Part shown: in pieces, positions 41,651 through 47,270 of the stretch
Layout of the letters: each line of letters starts with the position of its first letter
Position numbering within the stretch: the stretch's first letter is position 1
Origin: Listeria goaensis
GTDB lineage: Bacteria > Bacillota > Bacilli > Lactobacillales > Listeriaceae
NCBI RefSeq assembly: GCF_900186125.1
Contig: NZ_FYBQ01000016.1
Location: forward strand, 1-47,270
Direction: 5' to 3'
DNA length: 47,270 nucleotides
Made by a program: the position numbers and the translations under genes
Notes under the pieces: model-generated
Told to the model about the DNA's origin: nothing
Databases searched by the model: none
Seen by the model: the letters and a program-made list of their open reading frames with translations, nothing else

Positions 41651-43219
41651 TTAATACACTTTCAGCCCACTTACAAATGTTTGAATTACTTGAATGTCGC
41701 GCAAATCGTTCGTCGCCACTTCAAACGGGTTGGTTGCTAGAACTGTGAAATCTGCGGCAAATCCTGGCGCAATTTTTCCCCGAGAAAAAGGTTTATAGCT
41801 AGCTTTTGCACTGCCGGTTGTGTAGAGTGAAATCGCTTCGTACACAGTCAGCGCCTCATCTGGAAAGTAGCGTTTACCGTTTAAGTCGCTTGTCGCAGTG
41901 CGTGTAACTGCGGCATGAATTCCGTAAAAAGGATTGGGAACTTCAATTGGCGCATCGCTTCCTCCCGCTAGTGCAAAGCCGTTTTCTAGAAGTGTCTTCC
42001 AAGCAAATGCTCGTTTGGGATAATTCTCGCCTAAAACGTCAAGCGCCCACGGCAAGTCGCTCGCCATAAACTGCGGCTGAACATCAAACAAAAGTGGCAT
42101 TCCTTCTGCTTCTGCAATGAGCTCATCTGTTAACCACGGCGTGTGAATCATTCGGTCGTGCAAGCCACTTTTCGGCGGATATTTTTTCAGCACACGAACC
42201 ACCTCTTGAAATGCCGCATCACCTAGAATATGAATCGCCACCGGAAGCCCCAGTTCGCGCGCTTTCTTGACGATTGCCACAAACTCCTCGTCCGAATGAA
42301 TCTTCAACCCGTGATTGCTTGCGTCGTCCGCATAGCCATTCGCCATATATGCCGTTCTCGACCCCACAGTGCCGTCAAAAAAGATTTTCACAGCGTCCAG
42401 CTCCACAAAAGGATTTCCGTCCATGAAAAGCTCTTTTTCCTGCTTAAACGCAGCTAGTTCCGCGTGATGAATTAAAAGTTGCGCGCGAAATGGAAATTCT
42501 GCATTAATTGTATCGCGAAAAGCGCCGAGCGTTCCCTTAAAGCCATCAAAATAGTGCAAATCCTCTGAATGGGCCCCTGTAATTCCTTTTTTCCACAAAT
42601 CACAAATCGCCAGTTCAAGCCACATTTTCATTTCAGCGGTAGTTGGAATTGGAAACGCCTGAATCGCCAAATTCGTTGCGTTATCTTTTAGAATGCCCGT
42701 CAATTCGCCATTTTCATCTGTGTCAATTTCACCGCCACCTTCAAACTTTGCGTCTTTAGACAAAGAAATAGCTTCCATTAATGCGTGATTAACCGTCACG
42801 CTATGGTAATCGATGCGTCTTACGAGTAGTGGTGTCTCGCTGATAGAATCCAAATCAGCGGCTGTGAGTAGCGTTTTGTCGTCCGTCCATTTATTTTCAT
42901 CATATCCCTCTACAAAAAGCCATTCGGTTTCCGAAAGCTCGGCCAGACGCTGCTTAATCTTTTCCAAAGCTTGCTTCTTCGTTGTTGTTTCGTTTAAGTT
43001 CAACCGCGCTAGAGCTTGTCCGTACCAAAGCAGATGAATATGTGAGTCGACAAAGCCTGGAAAAACAGTTGCCCCGTTCAAATTGATGCGCTCTGCCTCT
43101 AAATGCGCCGCGGGGTCGACATCAATCGCCCGAATTGTAGCCCCATCAATTAAAACATTCCGCACAAATTCGCCTTCTTTTCCCATCGTATAAAAGCGAG
43201 CATTCTCAAGCAATTTCAT
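41651..43219 (-). CDS. YtcJ-like metal-dependent amidohydrolase
   Basis: This 522-residue protein of the amidohydrolase-3 superfamily has the metal-site HxH in GFVDSHIHLLWYG near residue 60. Downstream are VAIHILGDAAF with a His-Asp metal/catalytic site, and the conserved LAGGSDAPIEVPNPFYGIH. A small beta-sandwich is formed by the two termini (KIAPGFAADFTVL). ATG 43219 has GAGGTG seven bases upstream and lies inside the end of the MFS gene (14-base overlap), so the two are coupled. It probably hydrolyses an N-acyl or cyclic amide brought in by that transporter; the substrate is unknown. Confidence 0.9.
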   Translation of the reverse strand: MKLLENARFYTMGKEGEFVRNVLIDGATIRAIDVDPAAHLEAERINLNGATVFPGFVDSHIHLLWYGQALARLNLNETTTKKQALEKIKQRLAELSETEWLFVEGYDENKWTDDKTLLTAADLDSISETPLLVRRIDYHSVTVNHALMEAISLSKDAKFEGGGEIDTDENGELTGILKDNATNLAIQAFPIPTTAEMKMWLELAICDLWKKGITGAHSEDLHYFDGFKGTLGAFRDTINAEFPFRAQLLIHHAELAAFKQEKELFMDGNPFVELDAVKIFFDGTVGSRTAYMANGYADDASNHGLKIHSDEEFVAIVKKARELGLPVAIHILGDAAFQEVVRVLKKYPPKSGLHDRMIHTPWLTDELIAEAEGMPLLFDVQPQFMASDLPWALDVLGENYPKRAFAWKTLLENGFALAGGSDAPIEVPNPFYGIHAAVTRTATSDLNGKRYFPDEALTVYEAISLYTTGSAKASYKPFSRGKIAPGFAADFTVLATNPFEVATNDLRDIQVIQTFVSGLKVY

Positions 43220-44447
43220 GCATTTCCACCTCGGTTTCCACATCATTTAAATTCGCCTTTTTCTGAGTAAGTGCTTGTAGTGTTATCGTGACAAACGCAA
43301 GGAGTAGCAAACTGAAAATCCCTATAAACAAGGCTGTTATGCCGCCAAATTTCGTGACTACAACAGCTCCCAAAAACGGCGCTAGCATTCGTGCGGCTGT
43401 TGCCATTCCGTTCACTAATCCTTGATATAACCCCGCGCTCCCTTTTGGTGCTAGTTGATAGGCAATCGTCGGAATTGCTGGCCATGCGAACATTTCACCA
43501 AGCGTCAGGAAAATCATTCCTAGTACAAATCCGCTGTATACAGTTGCTTGCATTGCAAATACAAACGATAGCGCAAATAGCAAAATACCGATATAAACTT
43601 GAAGCAATAAATGCTTTTTGAAACGATGAATAAGCGGAATTAAAATCAACTGACCGAGAACGATTAATGCCCCGTTTAAACTCCAAAGTTTCCCGTACTC
43701 GGATGCCGACACACCAACATCTGCTGTCATATAGGTAGATAAATTAGACTGCCACTGTACATGTGGCAACTGGCAAAACAGATACGTCAAAAGTAGCAAA
43801 CCCATTGAAATGAGACCCCATTTTGTCGCTTTCTCACGCGTTCCACCACGTTTTCGGTGCTTTGTTTCCGCACCCAATTTTTCGGACTTCCAATCTATTT
43901 TTCTAAAAAAGATAAAGAAGAAAAGTGCATAAAAAATCGCGAAAAGAAATGCACCTAAATAAACTTGTCCCATACCGCGCTCCGCCAAGAATCCGGCTAG
44001 AAACGGTCCAACCGCAACACCAATATTTTGAGCTACATAAATGGCATTAAATCCAGTGCGCCCGCCGCTCGGATGTGTCAAACCCGCCGCCGCGTATAGC
44101 CCTGCAAACACCATTCCCATGGCAACACCCACAAGCCAAAGATTCCAAACAAAATAAGGATAGCTATGAAATGTCATCAAAAGAAACGTCCCCACAACTA
44201 AAATACAAGTTCCAATCATAAGCGAAATATACCCCGTTAACCGGTCAAAAATAATTCCGCCAACAACACTCGCCACCATTCCCACAAAAGAATTCACAAG
44301 CAACACAAGCGATGCATCCATGTCCGACATGCCAAGTTCTGTCGTCATATACACCATATTAAATGGCCAAATAAAGGATAGTCCTGTATACAAAAGAACC
44401 ATCCCAACTATTACAATCCATAAATCACGAGGTAACCATCTGCTCAA
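43206..44447 (-). CDS. major facilitator superfamily transporter
   Basis: This 413-residue transporter has twelve predicted membrane helices. The MFS loop-2 motif is GIIFDRLTGYISLM, and a central cytoplasmic loop near residue 195 is rich in Lys and Arg. It looks like a DHA1-type (multidrug-efflux-like) carrier. It is the first gene of a unit with the amidohydrolase, which overlaps its 3' end. It may import the amidohydrolase substrate or export a product; direction cannot be read from sequence. Confidence 0.88.
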   Translation of the reverse strand: MSRWLPRDLWIVIVGMVLLYTGLSFIWPFNMVYMTTELGMSDMDASLVLLVNSFVGMVASVVGGIIFDRLTGYISLMIGTCILVVGTFLLMTFHSYPYFVWNLWLVGVAMGMVFAGLYAAAGLTHPSGGRTGFNAIYVAQNIGVAVGPFLAGFLAERGMGQVYLGAFLFAIFYALFFFIFFRKIDWKSEKLGAETKHRKRGGTREKATKWGLISMGLLLLTYLFCQLPHVQWQSNLSTYMTADVGVSASEYGKLWSLNGALIVLGQLILIPLIHRFKKHLLLQVYIGILLFALSFVFAMQATVYSGFVLGMIFLTLGEMFAWPAIPTIAYQLAPKGSAGLYQGLVNGMATAARMLAPFLGAVVVTKFGGITALFIGIFSLLLLAFVTITLQALTQKKANLNDVETEVEMHEIA

Positions 44448-44515
44448 AAAACTCGCTCCCTTTCTAAAAACAAATCACAAACATTAGTATAGCTCACAAC
44501 TTATCTTTTGTAAAA

Positions 44516-44546
44516 AAGAAAAAAACAGCCGGGCGTACCCAAACTG
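44516..44546 (-). terminator. terminator of the MarR-GNAT pair
   Basis: On the minus strand CAGTTTGGG pairs with CCCGGCTG (G-T pairs, one bulge) across TACG and is followed by a T-run. It begins about ten bases past the GNAT stop. Confidence 0.6.
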
Positions 44547-44554
44547 CATTTTTC

Positions 44555-45028
44555 CTATAGCGCTTTATGATAAAACTTCGAATCCACATCCAAAATATCA
44601 AAATCAGCTGGTAAATCCGCTTTTGAAATCTCGATATAGTCATTCTTTTCGTAAAACCGGTGTGCGGCCTTAAATTTATCCGTCGTTCCTAAAAAAATAT
44701 GTGACTTGCCGTTTTGCGCACAAAATTCTTCAAGCGTTTCTAAAAGGCGCTGCCCCGTTTGATATTCTTTTCCTCGATAATTTTCATCCGTAAAAAGCTT
44801 GCGAATGGTTGCGTTTGGCCCGTCGATAAACCATGTAGCAATCGTGCCTACAACAGTGTCTCCATCACGCGCAATCCAAAATCCCCCGTCAGCGTAGAAG
44901 TTCCCAATATCCATCAAATCTGGCTGATCCGAAAGCGAAATCGGCACATTAAACTCTTTCTGCTGAATGCGCAAAATCAATGCGACAACCTCTTCATGGT
45001 AACGTTCCGTATATTTTTCAATCTTCAT
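44555..45028 (-). CDS. GNAT-family N-acetyltransferase
   Basis: This 157-residue acetyltransferase has the acetyl-CoA binding motif in LFTDENYRGKEYQTGQRLL and the late HRFYEKNDYIEI motif. Its start overlaps the MarR gene stop by four bases (45025-45028), so the two are co-translated. MarR-GNAT pairs are common and often concern detoxification of a small molecule, but no substrate is known. It ends before a hairpin terminator. Confidence 0.9.
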   Translation of the reverse strand: MKIEKYTERYHEEVVALILRIQQKEFNVPISLSDQPDLMDIGNFYADGGFWIARDGDTVVGTIATWFIDGPNATIRKLFTDENYRGKEYQTGQRLLETLEEFCAQNGKSHIFLGTTDKFKAAHRFYEKNDYIEISKADLPADFDILDVDSKFYHKAL

Positions 45029-45456
45029 ATCAATTCCTCCTTTGAAAGCAATTTTTCAATCACGCTCATCGCTTCAACCAAATCCCGCATCTCCTGATCC
45101 GTCAATTTCTGCGTCATTTCGCTAAGCGCCAAGTTCGCAAGCGCCACAAATTTCTCAATCTCCGCCTGCCCCTTTTCCGTAATAAAAAGTGCAAAGTGTC
45201 GTTTATCACCAGCAAGCTGCTGTTTTTGAATCAGCCCCGAAAGTTCAAATCTCTTCACAATGCGACTCATGTACCCTCGGTCAACCCCAATCGCATCGCC
45301 AATCTCAGAAGCCGTCTTCCCATTCTCAAAATCAATTTGTTGCAAAACCCTCACTTCAGTCAGCGGATAAGGATTATGATAGATTTTCTGGTCAAGTTTT
45401 CCTAATATGCTAGCATAAAAGCGATTAAATCGCCGAATCTCACTAATTTGATCCAT
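45025..45456 (-). CDS. MarR-family regulator
   Basis: This 143-residue winged-helix repressor has the MarR core: TASEIGDAIGVDRGYMSRIV for the helix-turn-helix, then GLIQKQQLAGDKRHFALFIT for the wing. It heads a two-gene unit with the GNAT gene. A 15-base perfect inverted repeat lies across its own promoter, so strong self-repression is expected, released by a small ligand or by oxidation. Confidence 0.92.
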   Translation of the reverse strand: MDQISEIRRFNRFYASILGKLDQKIYHNPYPLTEVRVLQQIDFENGKTASEIGDAIGVDRGYMSRIVKRFELSGLIQKQQLAGDKRHFALFITEKGQAEIEKFVALANLALSEMTQKLTDQEMRDLVEAMSVIEKLLSKEELI

Positions 45457-45482
45457 CCAATTCCCCTTCTTTCATTTTTATT

Positions 45483-45522
45483 AGTATAAAACATATAGTT
45501 GACAAAATCAACTATATGTTTT
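45483..45522 (-). promoter_or_regulatory. marR promoter and perfect palindromic operator
   Basis: On the minus strand TTGATT (45506-45511) and TATACT (45483-45488) have a 17-base spacer. AAAACATATAGTTGA (45488-45502) and its perfect complement (45508-45522) span the -35 and spacer. This is the expected design for MarR self-repression. Confidence 0.8.
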
Positions 45523-45547
45523 AAAAAAAGCATTCAAACTGAATGCT
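45523..45547 (-). terminator. terminator of the short Crp-like gene
   Basis: AGCATTCA (45529-45536) and TGAATGCT (45540-45547) form a perfect stem with a three-base loop. The T-run is on the minus strand. It lies five bases past the gene's stop and directly beside the marR operator. Confidence 0.8.
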
Positions 45548-45552
45548 CCTAT

Positions 45553-46092
45553 CTATTCCTCTGTCATACAAACTGTTTCCCATTCTTCCTTTTCAAGCAA
45601 AATCCAACTACGATTTCGAATTTCAATGCGCTTTTCTTTAACTAAATCATTTTTAATTTTGATAAAATATTCCCGACTTACATTGCTATATTTTGCGAGC
45701 TTTGACTGATTACAAGCTATCGGAATATAAATTTCCTGATCATTTTCAACCCCAACATCCAAAGCAATTTGATATAAAACTGCCTCAATTCGTTCTCTGC
45801 CTGGCAACCGATATCTCTCAAGCGATTCAGTCATCCGCTTCATCGTATCGCAAACAATTTCATCCGTATACTTCTCACGCTCAATCTCCATTAGAAAACT
45901 TTTTCCCCTTGAAAAAAATTGAAACCATTCATGCTGAGAATCAAGACGAAAAATACTCCCTTGCTTTAAAACTTTTATTAAAGTCCCATTGGATTCCTGC
46001 ACAAGGTATCCTTCTACAACTAAAAAAACACCTTCACCCTGAATCTGCTGGTTTCCAGTAAAAGCTATAACCTCTTTTTTTGGTATGTACAT
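45553..46092 (-). CDS. short Crp/Fnr-like regulator
   Basis: This 179-residue protein is clearly shorter than the usual 215-235. A reduced N-terminal beta-roll (GVFLVVEGYLVQESNGTLIK) leads to a dimer helix and a C-terminal winged helix with NQSKLAKYSNVSREYFIKIK as recognition region. GGAGGAG precedes ATG 46092, so the short form is likely genuine rather than a wrong start. The sensor pocket is probably too small for a cyclic nucleotide. Target unknown. Confidence 0.75.
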   Translation of the reverse strand: MYIPKKEVIAFTGNQQIQGEGVFLVVEGYLVQESNGTLIKVLKQGSIFRLDSQHEWFQFFSRGKSFLMEIEREKYTDEIVCDTMKRMTESLERYRLPGRERIEAVLYQIALDVGVENDQEIYIPIACNQSKLAKYSNVSREYFIKIKNDLVKEKRIEIRNRSWILLEKEEWETVCMTEE

Positions 46093-46130
46093 TTAATCTC
46101 CTCCAGATTCTATCACTCTATTCCTAATAA

Positions 46131-46262
46131 GGAAAAAAGTTAGCTGTTTGGCTGACAGCTAACTTCCAATGGGATTGCGGCAACTAAAAGCAATCAGATT
46201 CGTATAGGTGCCTGGTGAGCAAATACAATCTTTTTAGAAGTCACAATGTGATAACTCTATAA
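46131..46262 (-). ncRNA. possible small RNA ahead of a strong terminator
   Basis: A minus-strand terminator (AAGTTAGCTGT 46137-46147 with ACAGCTAACTT 46155-46165, then six T) has no coding gene feeding it: upstream lie only non-coding bases up to the tRNAs. The sequence before it folds locally (GATTGC/GCAATC at 46174-46196) and ends at a T/A-rich stretch with TATTAT (46259-46264) as a possible -10. A free-standing small RNA of about 100-120 bases is the simplest explanation, but a -35 was not found and no known family was recognised. Confidence 0.4.
46137..46165 (-). terminator. strong minus-strand terminator
   Basis: An 11-base perfect stem with a seven-base loop and a run of six T on the minus strand. 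The remaining gene-free stretch 46166-46434 is AT-rich and contains a perfect palindrome CGTTAATTTTAACG (46413-46426) and an AACACA/TGTGTT pair (46264-46282); no gene was seen. Confidence 0.8.
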
Positions 46263-46434
46263 TAACACACTTTTCTTGTGTTAAATTTGTCTATTTGTAC
46301 ATTTTTAGCCTTAAATTGTGACCATTTTTCTACAATTTTCCATTCTAGAAAATTCAATTAATTTATTTAGCAATGTTATAATAAAAACTGCAACGAAAAC
46401 AACGTAATTAAACGTTAATTTTAACGCATATCTA

Positions 46435-46470
46435 AAAAAGAAAACCCCCAAAACCTATACAGGTTTGGGA
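46435..46470 (-). terminator. terminator of the tRNA string
   Basis: On the minus strand CCCAAACCT pairs with AGGTTTTGGG across TGTAT and is followed by a T-rich run. It begins ten bases beyond the last tRNA. Confidence 0.75.
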
Positions 46471-46479
46471 GTGCTTGGA

Positions 46480-46563
46480 TACCGGCGGCCGGGGTCGAAC
46501 CGGCACGACCTTGCGGTCACTGGATTTTGAGTCCAGCGCGTCTGCCAATTCCGCCACGCCGGC
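46480..46563 (-). tRNA. tRNA-Leu (CAA)
   Basis: An 84-base cloverleaf with a seven-pair acceptor stem, an anticodon loop CTCAAAA and the long variable arm expected for Leu. The T arm reads GGTTCGACCC. CCA is not encoded. It is the last tRNA of the string. Confidence 0.95.
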
Positions 46564-46611
46564 ATAATGTTTGAATAAACTTATTATAAAATTTTTGAAA
46601 GAAAAAAGCAA

Positions 46612-46685
<74 letters not shown>

Positions 46686-46699
46686 TTAAAAAAGAAAAA

Positions 46700-46771
46700 A
46701 GCGGAAGACGGGGTTCGAACCCGCGACCCCCACCTTGGCAAGGTGATGTTCTACCACTGAACTACTTCCGC
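46700..46771 (-). tRNA. tRNA-Gly (GCC)
   Basis: A 72-base cloverleaf with acceptor GCGGAAG/CTTCCGC, anticodon loop TTGCCAA and discriminator T. CCA is not encoded. Confidence 0.95.
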
Positions 46772-46776
46772 AAAAA

Positions 46777-46848
46777 CTGGGCTAGCTGGATTCGAACCAG
46801 CGCATGACGGAATCAAAATCCGTTGCCTTACCGCTTGGCTATAGCCCA
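46777..46848 (-). tRNA. tRNA-Gln (TTG)
   Basis: A 72-base cloverleaf starting TGGGCTA, with a U-A first pair typical of Gln, anticodon loop TTTTGAT and discriminator G. CCA is not encoded. Confidence 0.95.
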
Positions 46849-46863
46849 TCAATAAAATTAAAG

Positions 46864-46937
46864 GGCGGATGATGGGAATCGAACCCACGAATGTCGGAAC
46901 CACAATCCGATGCGTTAACCACTTCGCCACACCCGCC
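46864..46937 (-). tRNA. tRNA-His (GTG)
   Basis: A 74-base cloverleaf with anticodon loop TTGTGGT. The extra 5' G (G-1) characteristic of His is encoded and faces C73. CCA is not encoded. Confidence 0.95.
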
Positions 46938-46964
46938 ATAATTCAATTATAAAGTTTTATGTTA

Positions 46965-47038
46965 TGGCAGGGGCAGTAGGAATCGAACCCACACTGGAGG
47001 TTTTGGAGACCTCTGTTCTACCGTTAAACTATGCCCCT
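46965..47038 (-). tRNA. tRNA-Trp (CCA)
   Basis: A 74-base cloverleaf with acceptor AGGGGCA/TGCCCCT, anticodon loop CTCCAAA, discriminator G and encoded CCA. Confidence 0.95.
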
Positions 47039-47051
47039 ATCAAAAAAATAA

Positions 47052-47135
47052 TGGTGGAGGGGAGTGGATTCGAACCACCGAACCCGAAGGAGCGGATTTA
47101 CAGTCCGCCGCGTTTAGCCACTTCGCTACCCCTCC
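47052..47135 (-). tRNA. tRNA-Tyr (GTA)
   Basis: An 84-base cloverleaf with acceptor GGAGGGG/CCCCTCC, anticodon loop CTGTAAA, the long variable arm typical of bacterial Tyr, and encoded CCA. Confidence 0.95.
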
Positions 47136-47150
47136 GTATTAAAATAAAAG

Positions 47151-47223
47151 TGGCTTGGGACAGAATCGAACTGCCGACACCTTGAGCTTCAATCAAGTGC
47201 TCTACCAACTGAGCTACCAAGCC
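47151..47223 (-). tRNA. tRNA-Phe (GAA)
   Basis: A 73-base cloverleaf with acceptor GGCTTGG/CCAAGCC, anticodon loop TTGAAGC and discriminator A. CCA is not encoded. Confidence 0.95.
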
Positions 47224-47226
47224 AAA

Positions 47227-47270
47227 TGGCGGTCCCGACGGGATTTGAACCCGCGATCTCCTGCGTGACA
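47227..47270 (-). tRNA. tRNA-Asp (GTC), 3' part only
   Basis: The window ends inside the anticodon loop (TGTCAC on the minus strand, anticodon GTC). The 3' half, with T arm CGGGTTCAAATCCCG, an acceptor strand ending GACC, discriminator G and encoded CCA, is present. The 5' half lies outside. Confidence 0.85.

Noticed and set aside
45553-46092. The short Crp-like gene as a truncated pseudogene
   Set aside because: It has a strong ribosome site, intact winged helix, and its own terminator, and no in-frame remnant of a longer N-terminus was seen upstream.
46751-47185. Short open frames across the tRNA string, including a plus-strand frame with an AVGIEPT start
   Set aside because: These are translations of tRNA genes and a well-known annotation artefact; the cloverleaves explain the sequence.

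Overview
The window looks like chromosomal DNA of a Listeria-type Firmicute (Listeriaceae). The base composition is moderately AT-rich, AGGAGG-type ribosome sites are common, and GTG/TTG starts are frequent. A gbuABC glycine-betaine operon and a GH130 operon of the Lin0857/lmo0858-0865 type, several PrfA/Crp-like regulators, an AA10 chitin-active lipoprotein-free secreted protein and a Bacillales tRNA string support this. From memory of L. monocytogenes EGD-e these blocks lie in separate places there, so this is probably another Listeria species. That placement is an inference.

Left edge (1-550): the start of a type VII secretion LXG-toxin gene with a tiny partner gene, then a nested palindromic repeat that also ends the next operon. 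551-8232 (minus): a nine-gene operon for an unknown glycoside: AraC regulator, two full Gfo/Idh oxidoreductases, a small protein resembling a Gfo/Idh C-terminal half, a TIM-barrel isomerase/epimerase, a 44-residue lipoprotein remnant and a CUT1 ABC importer. A third full Gfo/Idh enzyme is divergent (8442-9467). The set resembles oxidative, non-hydrolytic glycoside cleavage of the E. coli ycj type.

9565-19010: a second sugar operon (CUT1 importer, GH13, DUF1861, GH130 phosphorylase, phosphomannomutase) with a divergent LacI regulator. It most likely handles beta-1,2-mannobiose. The divergent region holds clear sigma-A promoters, a palindromic operator in one promoter spacer and a cre-like box.

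19088-29452: GNAT, bioY under a classic BirA operator, a Crp-like gene, a beta-helix acyltransferase, DUF523, psuK-psuG for pseudouridine use, gbuABC for osmoprotection, then two tandem Crp/PrfA-like paralogues. 29508-34504: a secreted AA10 LPMO with FnIII and chitin-binding modules, an SDR with a divergent TetR, RsuA, and small unknown genes and possible small RNAs.

34585-40933: a heterodimeric ABC exporter with one degenerate ATP site, and a divergent Bce-type ABC module preceded by a BceR-type binding site but with no two-component genes nearby. 41217-46092 (minus): PhnB-like protein, YtcJ-like amidohydrolase, MFS transporter, MarR-GNAT pair and a short Crp-like protein. 46137-47270 (minus): a possible small RNA, then a tRNA string (transcribed Asp-Phe-Tyr-Trp-His-Gln-Gly-Cys-Leu) running off the right edge, of the type that normally follows an rRNA operon.
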